DNA of 41,167 bases from an uncultured Methylococcaceae bacterium (GTDB lineage Bacteria > Pseudomonadota > Gammaproteobacteria > Methylococcales > Methylomonadaceae). This document shows, one piece after another, positions 25,178 to 37,600 of this stretch. A program made the translations under genes and the position numbers. Position 1 is the first letter of the stretch, and every line of letters starts with the position of its first letter. The notes below the pieces were generated by a model that was not told the origin of the DNA, ran no database searches, and saw only the letters and a program-made list of their open reading frames with translations. The stretch is taken from positions 1 to 41,167 of the forward strand of contig CAJAQT010000028.1 in NCBI GenBank assembly GCA_903944165.1, in the 5' to 3' direction.

Positions 25178-25999
25178 TTAGCTTTCAAAATTAATTTCGT
25201 AGCCGGTGTATTTTCTAATATTAATTACGCCACTATCCAAGATCAGATATTGACCTTTAATTCCTACTAAGACCCCTGAAATTTTTGGTGTTTTTAGTAA
25301 GCATAATGACTTAATCTTTTCAGGATAGTTATACAGAGGAAATTCGATGCTGACCGGTTTCGCATCAACAAGCACTTCAATGGAAGTGGGGGCGTTTTGG
25401 TAAATTTCATTTAATTGCTCGTTACATTGCGCCAGTAATTCATCGCGAATGCTCGTTAACTCAAGTTCTGCTGGCTTACCCTTAAGCATTTTTTGCCAAT
25501 GCGTTTTATCGCTAATATAGTGTCCAAAAGTAATTTCTAGTACCCCTGCTAGGTATCGTGACTGGGTTTTAAATACGGGCAAGCCCTGTGTGGCGCCCTG
25601 ATCAATCCAGCGCGTAGGTAACTGAGTTGCACGCGTGATACCTACTTTAACTGCGCTGGAATTAGCTAAATAAACAATGTGCGGCTGAAAGCAAAAAGCA
25701 TTCGCCCAGCTAGGGTCGCGACAAGTACCTTGATTAAAGTGGCAGATGTGGGGTTTAAGTATACATAAGTCGCACTCAGCTAATGTACTAAAACAGGGGT
25801 AGCAATAGCCTTGATTGTAAGTTTTTTTTATGGATTTTTGACAATGAATGCAGAAAATTTTACCTGTATGGTTAAGGGTAATCTGTTTGCCAATAAGTGG
25901 GTTTAAGTTGGTATGCGTAGTATTAATAACTAATTTATATTGAACAATTGCGCTTGCAGGCTCAAGGTGAGTGTGCATTTTGTGTAATATTCCAAGCAT
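25178..25999 (-). CDS. DUF2797 protein with cysteine-rich probable zinc domain
   Basis: 273 residues of an uncharacterised conserved family. Cysteines come in CIHC, CYPC, CDLC and CHFNQGTC arrangements (about residues 52-98), suggesting zinc. A conserved core follows: VYLANSSAVKVGITRATQLPTRWIDQG, then FGHYISDKTHWQKMLKG. The start ATG at 25999 follows AGGAAAC; a second Met is seven codons later. It converges on cysN with only three bases between stops, and is divergent from atpI. Confidence 0.85.
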   Translation of the reverse strand: MLGILHKMHTHLEPASAIVQYKLVINTTHTNLNPLIGKQITLNHTGKIFCIHCQKSIKKTYNQGYCYPCFSTLAECDLCILKPHICHFNQGTCRDPSWANAFCFQPHIVYLANSSAVKVGITRATQLPTRWIDQGATQGLPVFKTQSRYLAGVLEITFGHYISDKTHWQKMLKGKPAELELTSIRDELLAQCNEQLNEIYQNAPTSIEVLVDAKPVSIEFPLYNYPEKIKSLCLLKTPKISGVLVGIKGQYLILDSGVINIRKYTGYEINFES

Positions 26000-26052
26000 A
26001 ATGATGTTTCCTAAATTTATTCATAATCAGGCTAATGATGTCATACATTCAG

Positions 26053-26133
26053 TTTAGCTTAAAGGCATTATAAATTATCAAGTTAAACTAAATGTCATAA
26101 CTGAGCATCGATTCTATCTTGATTAAATAGAAT
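26053..26133 (+). promoter_or_regulatory. Inverted repeats in the atp operon leader
   Basis: Two repeats lie upstream of atpI in the gap shared with the divergent DUF2797 gene. TTTAGCTTAA (26053-26062) matches TTAAACTAAA (26083-26092) in 9 of 10 bases and brackets TATAAA, a possible -10. A perfect 7-bp stem, ATTCTAT (26111-26117) and ATAGAAT (26127-26133), follows. No strong -35 was found. Confidence 0.35.
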
Positions 26134-26175
26134 GTGGTGGCTATAATCCAGCAGCTTAATTGTTTGAGGTTGAAT

Positions 26176-26535
26176 GTGGTTGTAAAGATATCTCCGATTA
26201 TCTTAAAGATTTTGGGATACCAATTAGTGATTATTATGTTGGTTGGTATTGGCTTTGCACTCTTCAAAAGCGTTAATGAATTGGTGTTTTCAATGCTAGG
26301 TGGGATGATTGCATTTGTCCCTAATGCTTATTTTGCACTCCGCACCAATCAGAATTTGGGAAAAGAGGCTAAAGAAATATTAAATTCGTTTTATGTTGCG
26401 GAAGCAATCAAGTTGCTTTTAACCGCATCCTTTTTTTTGATTGTATTTCAACTTCCCAATGTTCAAATAATTCCCCTGTTAACAGGGTTTATAACAGCAT
26501 TATCAATTTCATGGTTTGCTTTGTTAATACGTTAA
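26176..26535 (+). CDS. atpI: ATP synthase-associated protein I
   Basis: Membrane protein at the head of the atp operon; helps assemble the c-ring and may act in magnesium handling. 119 residues from GTG 26176, with GAGG six bases upstream. The open frame goes back to GTG 26134 but the additional residues look non-coding. Four hydrophobic helices are visible (VIIMLVGIGFALF, VFSMLGGMIAFVPNAYFAL, LLLTASFFLIVF, PLLTGFITALSISWFALLI). Weakly conserved family; identification rests mostly on position. Confidence 0.85.
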   Translation: MVVKISPIILKILGYQLVIIMLVGIGFALFKSVNELVFSMLGGMIAFVPNAYFALRTNQNLGKEAKEILNSFYVAEAIKLLLTASFFLIVFQLPNVQIIPLLTGFITALSISWFALLIR

Positions 26536-27333
<798 letters not shown>

Positions 27334-27349
27334 TTCCTGTTTTTTATAA

Positions 27350-27664
<315 letters not shown>

Positions 27665-27695
27665 TTGTAAATTTTAATTTTAAGAGGATCGCATC

Positions 27696-28169
27696 GTGAG
27701 TATCAATGCTACTCTGATTGGACAAATGATTACGTTCGCACTTCTAGTATGGTTTACTATGAAGTATATCTGGCCACCTTTATATGATGCTCTTGAAGAG
27801 CGGAGAAAAAAGATTGCTGATGGCTTGGCTGCCGCAGAAAAAGGTCAAGAGTCAATGCATTTGGCTGAGAAAAAAGCAACAATTGTTTTAAAAGAAGCAA
27901 AGGAAAAATCTTCCGATATTATTAATTTAGCTCAAAAAAGAGCTAATGAAATTGTCGAAGAATCCAAATTAAATGCAAAAAAGGAAAGTGATCGTATTGT
28001 CCTTGCTGCACAAGCTCAAGTTGAACAGCAGTATCAACAAGCCAAAGAACATTTGCGTCAAGAAGTTGCTGTGCTCGCAATGAGTGCCGCAGAGCAGATT
28101 TTAATGGCAGAGATTGATCAAGCAAAACACCAAGACATTATTAATAGAGTCTCTAATCAATTAGGTTAA
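27696..28169 (+). CDS. atpF: F-type ATP synthase subunit b
   Basis: Peripheral stalk subunit, 157 residues, against 156 in E. coli. Starts at GTG 27696 with AGAGG upstream. N-terminal membrane helix (about 5-27), then a long charged coiled coil ([19 protein letters not shown] onward) ending [23 protein letters not shown]. Four bases separate it from atpH. Confidence 0.97.
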   Translation: MSINATLIGQMITFALLVWFTMKYIWPPLYDALEERRKKIADGLAAAEKGQESMHLAEKKATIVLKEAKEKSSDIINLAQKRANEIVEESKLNAKKESDRIVLAAQAQVEQQYQQAKEHLRQEVAVLAMSAAEQILMAEIDQAKHQDIINRVSNQLG

Positions 28170-28173
28170 TATA

Positions 28174-28707
28174 ATGAGTGAATTGGCGACTTTAGCAAGA
28201 CCTTATGCACAAGCGGTTTTCAAGAGAGCAGTAGAAACTGATTCGATTGAGAAATGGTCTGAACAATTATTTTTTATTTCTGAAGTCATGAGTGATCACG
28301 AAATTAAAAGTTTAGTTATTAATCCTAAAGTTAATATTGATAAGACATTAGGATTGGTGTTGGATATTTGTCAAGATTATGTTGATCAAGAAGCACGCAC
28401 TTTTATTAAGTTGCTTTTTGAAAATAAAAGATTGTCTTTGATGCCATCGATTTTAAGCTTGTTTGAGAGCTTGAAATCAGAACATGGTGGATACATTCAT
28501 GCTGATGTGCTAACCGCTTATGATTTGTCAGTAGAGGCATTAGATAATTTATCGAATAGCTTGGCTCTGGCTTTGGGAAAAAAAATTCATATTAACGTAA
28601 TTTTGGACAAGTCTTTAATTGGGGGCGTACTAATCAGGGCTGGAGATATAATTATCGATGGTTCAATTAGGGGTCAGCTTCAACAAATGCAAAAGACTCT
28701 TCAATGA
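28174..28707 (+). CDS. atpH: F-type ATP synthase subunit delta
   Basis: Links the stator stalk to the top of F1. 177 residues, identical to the E. coli length. LATLARPYAQAVFKRAVE at the start and DKSLIGGVLIRAGDIIIDGSIRGQL at the end are family signatures. Lies in operon order between atpF and atpA. Confidence 0.97.
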   Translation: MSELATLARPYAQAVFKRAVETDSIEKWSEQLFFISEVMSDHEIKSLVINPKVNIDKTLGLVLDICQDYVDQEARTFIKLLFENKRLSLMPSILSLFESLKSEHGGYIHADVLTAYDLSVEALDNLSNSLALALGKKIHINVILDKSLIGGVLIRAGDIIIDGSIRGQLQQMQKTLQ

Positions 28708-28720
28708 GTGAGAAAAAAAC

Positions 28721-30262
28721 ATGCAATTAAACCCATCTGAAATAAGTGATCTAATTAAAAAGAAGATCGAAAACTTTGAGTTGAGTTCACAAGCTCATAC
28801 TGAAGGTACAGTAGTGAGTGTGTCTGACGGTATCGTGAGAGTACATGGACTTTCTGATGCGATGCAAGGGGAGATGTTGGAATTCCCAGGCAATACTTTT
28901 GGTATGGCATTAAATCTTGAAAGAGATTCTGTTGGTGTTGTGATTTTAGGTGCATATCAACATATTTCTGAAGGCGATACAGTAAAATGCACAGGTAGGA
29001 TTTTAGAAGTACCTGTTGGTGAGGCGCTTTTAGGTCGTGTTGTGGATGCCTTAGGTAATCCAATTGATGGTAAAGGTGCTATTGAAACGACAGAAACTTC
29101 ACCAATTGAAAAAATTGCACCCGGTGTTATTGCGCGTCAGTCAGTAGATCAGCCCGTACAGTTAGGATTGAAATCTATTGATGCAATGATTCCAGTTGGA
29201 CGTGGCCAAAGAGAATTAATTATTGGCGATAGACAAACTGGGAAAACAGCCATTGCAATTGATGCCATTATTAACCAAAAAGGTACAGGTATAAAATGTA
29301 TCTATGTGGCAATTGGTCAAAAACGCTCATCTATTGCGAATGTTGTTCGTAAATTAGAAGAACATGGTGCCATGGGGCATACCATTATTGTTGCAGCGTC
29401 TGCGTCAGAATCCGCAGCCATGCAATTTATAGCACCCTACACTGGTTGCTCTATGGGTGAATTCTTTAGAGATCAAGGTGAAGATGCGTTAATTATTTAC
29501 GACGATTTAACTAAGCAAGCGTGGGCGTATAGACAAGTATCGTTGTTACTGCGTCGACCACCTGGTCGTGAGGCTTATCCTGGTGATGTGTTTTACTTAC
29601 ATTCACGTTTACTAGAAAGAGCATCAAGAATTAATGCTGCTGAGGTTGAACGCTTAACAAATGGTCGCGTTAAAAATAAAACGGGTTCATTGACAGCACT
29701 ACCCATCATTGAAACACAGGGTGGTGACGTTTCTGCATTCGTACCTACTAACGTAATTTCTATTACTGATGGGCAGATATTTTTAGAAAGTAATTTGTTT
29801 AACTCTGGTATCAGACCAGCGGTTAATGCAGGGCTTTCAGTATCTCGAGTAGGTGGAGCTGCACAAACTAAAATCATTAAAAAGCTTGGTGGCGGAACGC
29901 GTTTGGATTTAGCTCAGTATCGCGAGTTAGCAGCATTTGCGCAGTTTGCATCAGATTTAGATGAAAGTACGCGTAAACAAATTGAGCGAGGACAACGGGT
30001 AACTGAATTGATGAAGCAAAATCAATACTCCCCAATGTCAGTTGCTGAAATGTCGGTATCATTGTTTGCAGCGAATGAAGGGTTTTTAGACGAGGTAGAA
30101 GTTAATAAAGTTTTAGCTTTTGAAGCAGCATTGCATCTCTATATGAAATCCGAATACACTGATTTAATGGATCGTATTAATGCTACTGGTGATTTCTCGA
30201 ATGAAATTAAACAGGAAATGCAAGTTGCTATTGAAACTTTCATGAAAACTCATAGTTGGTGA
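28721..30262 (+). CDS. atpA: F-type ATP synthase subunit alpha
   Basis: Non-catalytic nucleotide-binding F1 subunit, 513 residues, the same as E. coli. Walker A GDRQTGKT at residues 169-176, [11 protein letters not shown] (Walker B region), and the signature [17 protein letters not shown]. Regulatory arginine finger segment is in VSRVGG. Normal composition and no anomalies. Confidence 0.98.
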   Translation: MQLNPSEISDLIKKKIENFELSSQAHTEGTVVSVSDGIVRVHGLSDAMQGEMLEFPGNTFGMALNLERDSVGVVILGAYQHISEGDTVKCTGRILEVPVGEALLGRVVDALGNPIDGKGAIETTETSPIEKIAPGVIARQSVDQPVQLGLKSIDAMIPVGRGQRELIIGDRQTGKTAIAIDAIINQKGTGIKCIYVAIGQKRSSIANVVRKLEEHGAMGHTIIVAASASESAAMQFIAPYTGCSMGEFFRDQGEDALIIYDDLTKQAWAYRQVSLLLRRPPGREAYPGDVFYLHSRLLERASRINAAEVERLTNGRVKNKTGSLTALPIIETQGGDVSAFVPTNVISITDGQIFLESNLFNSGIRPAVNAGLSVSRVGGAAQTKIIKKLGGGTRLDLAQYRELAAFAQFASDLDESTRKQIERGQRVTELMKQNQYSPMSVAEMSVSLFAANEGFLDEVEVNKVLAFEAALHLYMKSEYTDLMDRINATGDFSNEIKQEMQVAIETFMKTHSW

Positions 30263-30272
30263 GGAGTAGTCA

Positions 30273-31142
30273 ATGGCAGTCGGTAAAGAGATACGCACAA
30301 AAATTGGTAGTATAAAAAACACTCAAAAAATTACTCGTGCAATGGAAATGGTTGCTGCGAGTAAAATGCGTAGAACTAAAGAAAGAATGCAATCAACACG
30401 CCCGTATTCAAAAAAAATTGCGCAAATAATTAAGCATTTAGCGCATGCTAATCCAGAATATAAGCATAGTTTTTTGCATAAGCGTGATGTAAAGCGTGTA
30501 GGTTTAATTATAATCAGTTCAGATAGAGGTTTATGCGGTGGCTTAAATTCTAATTTGTTTAGAAAGTCTATCGTTCAGTTAATGGAATGGCATAAGCAGG
30601 GTATTGAAGTTGATGTTTGTACTATAGGAACTAAAGCGTTTAGTTTTTTTAGTAACCTTAAACAAATTAATATTACTGGTCATATTAGTAAAATTGGGGA
30701 TACCCCACATTTAGAAGATATTGTTGGCATTATTCGTATCATGCTTACTGCGTATGAACAAAATAAAATTGATCAGCTTTATGTTGTAAGCAATGGCTTT
30801 GTGAATACCATGACTCAAAAACCAACTATTGAACGATTGTTACCGATTGTTGCTGGTGAATTAGATGACGGAGTAAGTAAAAGTCATTGGGATTACATAT
30901 ACGAGCCTGATGCTAAACAAATGTTAGATCATCTTTTAACGCGTTACATTGAATCCACTGTTTATCAAGGTTTAGTTGAAAATAATGCATGTGAACAGGC
31001 AGCAAGAATGGTTGCAATGAAAAGTGCGTCTGATAATGCTGGGAAAATTATTAAAGAATTGCAGTTAATCTATAATAAAGCCAGACAAGCCGCCATTACA
31101 CAAGAAATTTCGGAAATAGTCGCGGGTGCTGCAGCTGTTTAG
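30273..31142 (+). CDS. atpG: F-type ATP synthase subunit gamma
   Basis: Rotor shaft of F1, 289 residues (287 in E. coli). N-terminal coiled-coil helix [28 protein letters not shown] and C-terminal helix [20 protein letters not shown] with [22 protein letters not shown] are typical. A GGAG ribosome site precedes the ATG. Confidence 0.98.
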   Translation: MAVGKEIRTKIGSIKNTQKITRAMEMVAASKMRRTKERMQSTRPYSKKIAQIIKHLAHANPEYKHSFLHKRDVKRVGLIIISSDRGLCGGLNSNLFRKSIVQLMEWHKQGIEVDVCTIGTKAFSFFSNLKQINITGHISKIGDTPHLEDIVGIIRIMLTAYEQNKIDQLYVVSNGFVNTMTQKPTIERLLPIVAGELDDGVSKSHWDYIYEPDAKQMLDHLLTRYIESTVYQGLVENNACEQAARMVAMKSASDNAGKIIKELQLIYNKARQAAITQEISEIVAGAAAV

Positions 31143-32564
<1,422 letters not shown>

Positions 32565-32580
32565 TTGTTAGGTAAATGAA

Positions 32581-33006
32581 ATGACCATGACTGTTCATGT
32601 AGACATTGTAAGTGCAGAAAATGAAATTTTTTCTGGTCTGGCTGAAATGATTTTTGCACCTGCTGAATTAGGTGAGGTAGGGATTAGTCCGCGTCATGCG
32701 CCTTTTTTGTCAAAATTAAATCCAGGTGAAGTACGAGTAAAAGTTAGCGAGACTGAGAGCTATCCTTTCTTTATTTCTGGGGGTATTTTAGAGGTACAAC
32801 CGCATTTAGTGACTATCCTTGCCGATACTGCAATTCGTGCAAAAGATATTGATGAATCAGCAGCCTTAGAAGCCAAAGCAAAAGCTGAAGAAGCTTTGCA
32901 AGATAAAACGGGTAAAATTGATTTTGAAGCCGCACATACGCAATTAACACAAGCTATTATGCAGCTTCGCACTTTAGACAGAGTAAGAAAACGTGGTGGC
33001 CATTAG
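32581..33006 (+). CDS. atpC: F-type ATP synthase subunit epsilon
   Basis: Small rotor subunit that can inhibit ATP hydrolysis, 141 residues. N-terminal beta sandwich (VDIVSAENEIFSGLAEMI, GEVGISPRHAPFLSKLNPG, SGGILEVQPHLVTILADTAIR) and a C-terminal helical hairpin. Start ATG 32581 aligns with the E. coli N-terminus MAMTYHLDVVSAE; a second in-frame ATG is two codons later. Last gene of the operon, followed by a terminator. Confidence 0.97.
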   Translation: MTMTVHVDIVSAENEIFSGLAEMIFAPAELGEVGISPRHAPFLSKLNPGEVRVKVSETESYPFFISGGILEVQPHLVTILADTAIRAKDIDESAALEAKAKAEEALQDKTGKIDFEAAHTQLTQAIMQLRTLDRVRKRGGH

Positions 33007-33044
33007 TTTTTAGTCATCTTTCGTTTGCTTTAACCGTAAATGTA

Positions 33045-33081
33045 AGCTCGATAACTTTTTTCGTTATCGAGCTTTTTTTTT
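33045..33081 (+). terminator. Intrinsic terminator between atpC and glmU
   Basis: AGCTCGATAAC (33045-33055) and GTTATCGAGCT (33063-33073) make an 11-bp perfect stem with a 7-base loop, followed by a run of eight T. It ends 9 bases before the glmU ATG. Confidence 0.93.
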
Positions 33082-33090
33082 GAGAAATTT

Positions 33091-34461
33091 ATGAAAAATG
33101 TTTTAACTATTATTTTAGCGGCAGGTAAAGGGTCGCGCATGAATTCACAGCTCCCAAAAGTGCTACATAAATTAGCAGATAAGCCTTTGCTGCATCATGT
33201 TTATGATCGGTGTGCAGAATTAGAAAATAATTCAGTGACGATAGTGTATGGTCATGGTGGTGAATTAGTTAAGGCTAGTTTGAGTCATCTTAAGGTTAAT
33301 TGGCTGGAACAGAAACAGCAATTAGGTACTGGGCATGCTGTTTTACAAGCCTATGAGTTAATAAATAATGACGATACTGTTCTTATACTTTATGGTGATG
33401 TGCCATTATTGAGTCAGTCATCGATTGCTTGTTTATTAGCTAAAGTTAATGAGAAAACAGTCAGTTTATTAACAGTAACGCTTGATAAGCCATTTGGTTA
33501 CGGCAGAATCATACGTAATCAGCAGGGTCAAGTAATTAAGATTGTTGAGGAAAAGGATGCAAGCTCAGAAGAAAAAGCAGTGCATGAAGTTAATACTGGA
33601 ATAGTTGCTGTGCATGGCAAATGTTTAAAAAAATGGCTAACTCAGTTATCTACGAATAATGCTCAGCATGAATATTATTTAACTGATATTTTTGCAATGG
33701 CTGTTCAAGATGATTGCCTAATTGAGGTTAGTCAGCCTGAGTATGTTGAAGAGGTCTTAGGCGTGAATGACAGGCTTCAATTAAGTGAACTTGAGCGTTT
33801 TTATCAGCTGAATCAGGCTAAAATCCTAATGAAATCAGGAGTAACTTTAAAAGATCCGCAGCGGTTTGATTTAAGAGGCGTTATTAATTCCTTAGGTACT
33901 GATATTGAAATCGATGTCAATGTCGTGCTTTCAGGTCAACTATCAATTGGCAATAATGTTTCAATTGGTGCTAATACGCTGATTTCTAATTCAGTTATTG
34001 GTGATGATGTGCAAATTTTACCAAATTGTATTATTGAGAATGCCGTCATCGGAAATTCCAGTAGGATTGGCCCATTTGCACGAATTCGTCCAGACACAGT
34101 GTTGAGTGATCATGTGCATATTGGTAATTTTGTTGAAATTAAGAAAACAACGGTGGGTGAGTCAAGTAAAATCAATCATTTAAGTTATATTGGTGATGCA
34201 AAAGTAGGGGCTGGAGTTAATATTGGTGCAGGAACAATTACTTGTAATTATGATGGTGTTAATAAATTTGAAACAATAATTGGTGACGGCGCATTTATTG
34301 GTTCAGATACACAATTGATTGCGCCAGTTAAGGTGGGAGCCAATGCCACTATTGGCGCTGGGTCAACAATTACCAAAGATACTCCAGAGCAGCAATTAAC
34401 CTTAAGTAGAAGTAAGCAAGTATCGGTTGTAAGTTGGCAACGACCGATTAAAAAAACGTAA
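33091..34461 (+). CDS. glmU: Bifunctional UDP-GlcNAc pyrophosphorylase / GlcN-1-P acetyltransferase
   Basis: Makes UDP-GlcNAc for peptidoglycan and lipopolysaccharide: N-terminal uridylyltransferase and C-terminal left-handed beta-helix acetyltransferase. 456 residues, as in E. coli. LAAGKGSRMNSQLPKVLHKL holds the nucleotide-binding motif (Ser in place of the usual Thr). From about residue 250 hexapeptide repeats begin (IGNNVSIGANTLI; IGAGTITCNYDGVNKF). The gene is just downstream of the atp terminator, so its transcription needs read-through or an unseen promoter. Confidence 0.97.
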   Translation: MKNVLTIILAAGKGSRMNSQLPKVLHKLADKPLLHHVYDRCAELENNSVTIVYGHGGELVKASLSHLKVNWLEQKQQLGTGHAVLQAYELINNDDTVLILYGDVPLLSQSSIACLLAKVNEKTVSLLTVTLDKPFGYGRIIRNQQGQVIKIVEEKDASSEEKAVHEVNTGIVAVHGKCLKKWLTQLSTNNAQHEYYLTDIFAMAVQDDCLIEVSQPEYVEEVLGVNDRLQLSELERFYQLNQAKILMKSGVTLKDPQRFDLRGVINSLGTDIEIDVNVVLSGQLSIGNNVSIGANTLISNSVIGDDVQILPNCIIENAVIGNSSRIGPFARIRPDTVLSDHVHIGNFVEIKKTTVGESSKINHLSYIGDAKVGAGVNIGAGTITCNYDGVNKFETIIGDGAFIGSDTQLIAPVKVGANATIGAGSTITKDTPEQQLTLSRSKQVSVVSWQRPIKKT

Positions 34462-34491
34462 AGCCGATACTTGCGCTACTTACTTGTGTGC

Positions 34492-37203
34492 TTAGTGAGC
34501 TTCGTCCCAGTTATTGCCAACGCCAATATCAACAACTAGCGGTACATTAAGTGTCATGGCTGAACACATCAACTGGGTGATGTGTGTAGAAAAATCCTCA
34601 ATGATATTTTCTGCAACCTCAAAGACCAGTTCATCATGAACTTGCATAATTAATTTAGCATCAATAGCTTGATCATAAAGCCAATGATCAACATTAATCA
34701 TAGCCTGTTTGATAATGTCAGCAGCGGTTCCTTGCATTGGAGCATTAATTGCTGTGCGTTCAGCGTATTGTCGTCGGGCTGCACTTTTTGATTTAATTTC
34801 AGGTAAATACAGTCTTCTGCCTAGTAAAGTTTCTACATAAGATTGCTCGTGTGCGAGTGCTTTAATATCATCCATATATTTTTTGACGCCTGGATAACGT
34901 GCAAAATACAGAGCGATATAATCATTCGCTTGATTTCTTGTTATACCTAGTTGTTTAGCTAAGCCAAAAGCAGACATACCATAAATAAGACCAAAATTAA
35001 TGGCTTTTGCTGAGCGGCGTAAATCAAAAGTAACGTGATCAAGCGACACCGAAAAAACCTCTGCTGCGGTTGCACGATGAATATCTTCACCTGAGTTAAA
35101 GGCGTTTAATAAACGCTCGTCAGCGGACAAGTGCGCCATAATGCGCAGTTCAATTTGAGAATAATCAGCGGCAATAATTTTATAGCCTCGTGGAGCGATA
35201 AAAGCTTGGCGAATTTTTCTGCCTTCTGCGTTGCGTATTGGAATATTCTGTAAATTAGGATCAGTGCTAGAGAGTCGGCCAGTTGCTGTGATCGCCTGAT
35301 GATAAGAGGTATGTATACGTCCTGTATGAGCATCAACTTGCTGCGGTAATTTGTCAGTATAGGTGGTTTTAAGTTTGCTTAAACTACGATGCTCTAAAAT
35401 AACCTTAGGTAAAGGGTAGTCTAAGGCTAATTCTTGCAAGACAGATTCTTCAGTGGAGGGCTGGCCTTTTGGCGTTTTTTTAAGGATCGGTAAATTTAAT
35501 TGTTCGTAAAAAATTTCCTGAATTTGTTTAGGCGAGCTTAAATTAAATACATGCCCAACTAGCGCATAGGCATGTTGTTCTAGGGCAATAATCTGTGCAG
35601 ATAACTCTTGGCTTTGTTGCGCTAACATTGCTGTATCGATAAGCACACCATTGCGTTCAATACGCGCAAGGACCTGTAATAAGGGTATTTCTAGCGTTGC
35701 ATAGAGCTGATACAAGCGGGGTTCTTGTTGTAGTTTAGCGCTTAATACATGGTGTAAGCGCAATGTAATGTCTGCATCCTCCGCTGCATAAGGTGCGGCT
35801 TGTTCAATGCTCACTTCATCAAAGCAGATTTGTTTAGCACCTTTGCCGGCAACAGCCTCATAGGACATGGTGGTCATGCCTAAATAGGTTTTAGCCAGAT
35901 CATCCATATTGTGTTTTGTGGCGGTACTATTTAATACATAGGACGCTAACATTGAATCGTGAGCGATGCCGCGTAAGTGAATATCATGATTTAAAAAAAC
36001 ATGGTAATCGTATTTTAGATTTTGTCCAAGCTTAGCCTTGTGTGGGTTTTCTAAAAGAGGACGAAGTTTTTCTAAAATAAGTTCTCTATCTAACTGTTCG
36101 GGCGCCTCTGGGTAACAATGGCTTAAAGGTAAATAAGCTGCGCAGCCTTCTTCAATGGCAAAGGATAGCCCAACTATTCGGGCTTTACTGTAATCAAGAC
36201 TGGTGGTTTCGGTATCAATAGCGATAAGTTCAGCCTCCTCCAAACGACCAAGCCATTCTTCAAATTGGCTCATGTTAAGGATAGTCTGATAATCAGTTTG
36301 CTGTAAGGTAGGCGTTTCGTTAGGGGTGGACGACGTGATGTGTGCTTGATTAAGCTGGGCAAGCCACGCGCTAAAGCCTAAATCACTAAGCAGGGTTTTT
36401 AATTCATCTATATTTGCGGTGTGCTGTTTTAAATCATCAATGCCATAAGGCAAAGGCAGATCACAGTGTATTGTGGTGAGCTGTTGTGAAAGTTTGAGTT
36501 GGTCAAGATTGTTGCGTAAATTATCGCCAATCTTGCCTTTAATATCACCAGCATGCGTAATTAAGTTGTCAATGGTGTCGTATTCTTGTAGCCATTTTGC
36601 CGCAGTTTTAGGTCCCACTTTTGGAATGCCTGGAATATTGTCAGCAGAATCACCAATAAGGGCCAAATAATCAATAATTTGATCAGGGCGAACGGCAAAT
36701 TTATCGATAACGCCTTGCACATCCAAACGGGTATCGGTCATGGTGTTTTCAAGGATGATGTGTTCGGTCACTAATTGCGCCATATCTTTATCACCTGTTG
36801 AAATAATCACATCAAACCCTTGCGCTGCGCCAAGTTTAGCAAGTACACCTAATACATCATCGGCCTCAATCCCTGTTTCCATGATTAACGGTAATCCCAT
36901 GGCACGGATGATGTTATGTAACGGTTTAATTTGTACACGTAGATCATCCGCTAAGGGCGGGCGATGCGCTTTGTATTGGGAATATAATTCGTGGCGAAAA
37001 GTTTTTCCTGGTGCATCAAAAATGACACTAATGTAATCACTATGATACGTGGCAAGTAGTTTGCGCAACATATTGGTTACCCCATGAATAGCATTGGTAG
37101 GTAAGCCGTTTGGACTGCTTAGTGGGGGTACGGCATGGTAGGCGCGAAATAAAAAAGACGAGCCATCAACTAATATCAGGCGAGGTGAGGCAGGAATAGT
37201 CAT
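34492..37203 (-). CDS. polA: DNA polymerase I
   Basis: Repair and Okazaki-fragment polymerase, 903 residues from ATG 37203 (MTIPASPRLILVDGSS). An open frame extends 29 codons further upstream, but those residues are not family-like. Domains: 5'-3' exonuclease about 1-290 (GIEADDVLG, STGDKDMAQLV, GDSADNIPGIPKVGPKTA); 3'-5' exonuclease about 325-500 with intact DTET at 330-333; polymerase about 510-903 with RRSAKAINFGLIYG (about 729-742), DYSQIELR (Asp680) and VHDE (855-858). Both exonuclease and polymerase sites look active. Confidence 0.97.
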   Translation of the reverse strand: MTIPASPRLILVDGSSFLFRAYHAVPPLSSPNGLPTNAIHGVTNMLRKLLATYHSDYISVIFDAPGKTFRHELYSQYKAHRPPLADDLRVQIKPLHNIIRAMGLPLIMETGIEADDVLGVLAKLGAAQGFDVIISTGDKDMAQLVTEHIILENTMTDTRLDVQGVIDKFAVRPDQIIDYLALIGDSADNIPGIPKVGPKTAAKWLQEYDTIDNLITHAGDIKGKIGDNLRNNLDQLKLSQQLTTIHCDLPLPYGIDDLKQHTANIDELKTLLSDLGFSAWLAQLNQAHITSSTPNETPTLQQTDYQTILNMSQFEEWLGRLEEAELIAIDTETTSLDYSKARIVGLSFAIEEGCAAYLPLSHCYPEAPEQLDRELILEKLRPLLENPHKAKLGQNLKYDYHVFLNHDIHLRGIAHDSMLASYVLNSTATKHNMDDLAKTYLGMTTMSYEAVAGKGAKQICFDEVSIEQAAPYAAEDADITLRLHHVLSAKLQQEPRLYQLYATLEIPLLQVLARIERNGVLIDTAMLAQQSQELSAQIIALEQHAYALVGHVFNLSSPKQIQEIFYEQLNLPILKKTPKGQPSTEESVLQELALDYPLPKVILEHRSLSKLKTTYTDKLPQQVDAHTGRIHTSYHQAITATGRLSSTDPNLQNIPIRNAEGRKIRQAFIAPRGYKIIAADYSQIELRIMAHLSADERLLNAFNSGEDIHRATAAEVFSVSLDHVTFDLRRSAKAINFGLIYGMSAFGLAKQLGITRNQANDYIALYFARYPGVKKYMDDIKALAHEQSYVETLLGRRLYLPEIKSKSAARRQYAERTAINAPMQGTAADIIKQAMINVDHWLYDQAIDAKLIMQVHDELVFEVAENIIEDFSTHITQLMCSAMTLNVPLVVDIGVGNNWDEAH

Positions 37204-37600
37204 GTGAGTCAGTAGTAAAGTAAGGCTTAGTGATGACTTATTATGCCAGTAGTTTTCTTTGTATGCCTGATGAGATGATAAGCACAGCAATTATCTTTGC
37301 TTGCGTACAATTGAAAAATTGCTTTAACAAGCGGTTGCGAGTGCCTTACTTTAAGCATTTCGTTCCTGTAGAGTGACGATTGTCATGAATAATGGTTGAG
37401 TTAATGAGCAGGAATGCTGCTAAAAATTGATGCGGGAGATGGGTATTAGTTGCGTACCGTTAATGCTTAAAGAACGACTGCCAGTTTAGGAGGCACTGGC
37501 AGTCGTATGGTACAGATACATTGATTACTTAGGGAACGATTAAGAGGCAGGTAGAATATTCCTGCTGTTGATTCGTCGCTAAGCAAATTTTAAGCTTATT
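37204..37600. other. Intergenic region between polA and the repeat-protein gene
   Basis: About 400 bases with no gene that I can support. It holds the polA upstream region and, at 37474-37506, the terminator-like hairpin of the repeat-protein gene. No recognisable small RNA was seen, although in E. coli the Spot 42 RNA lies beside polA. Confidence 0.6.
37474..37506 (-). terminator. Terminator-like hairpin after the repeat-protein gene
   Basis: ACGACTGCCAG (37474-37484) and CTGGCAGTCGT (37496-37506) form an 11-bp perfect stem with an 11-base loop. On the minus strand it is followed by TCTTTAA, a weak U tract. It is about 95 bp after the stop of the 598-residue gene. Confidence 0.65.

Noticed and set aside
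37204-37290. Upstream extension of polA by 29 codons
   Set aside because: The family N-terminus begins at MTIPASPRLILVDG; the extra residues have no similarity to DNA polymerase I.
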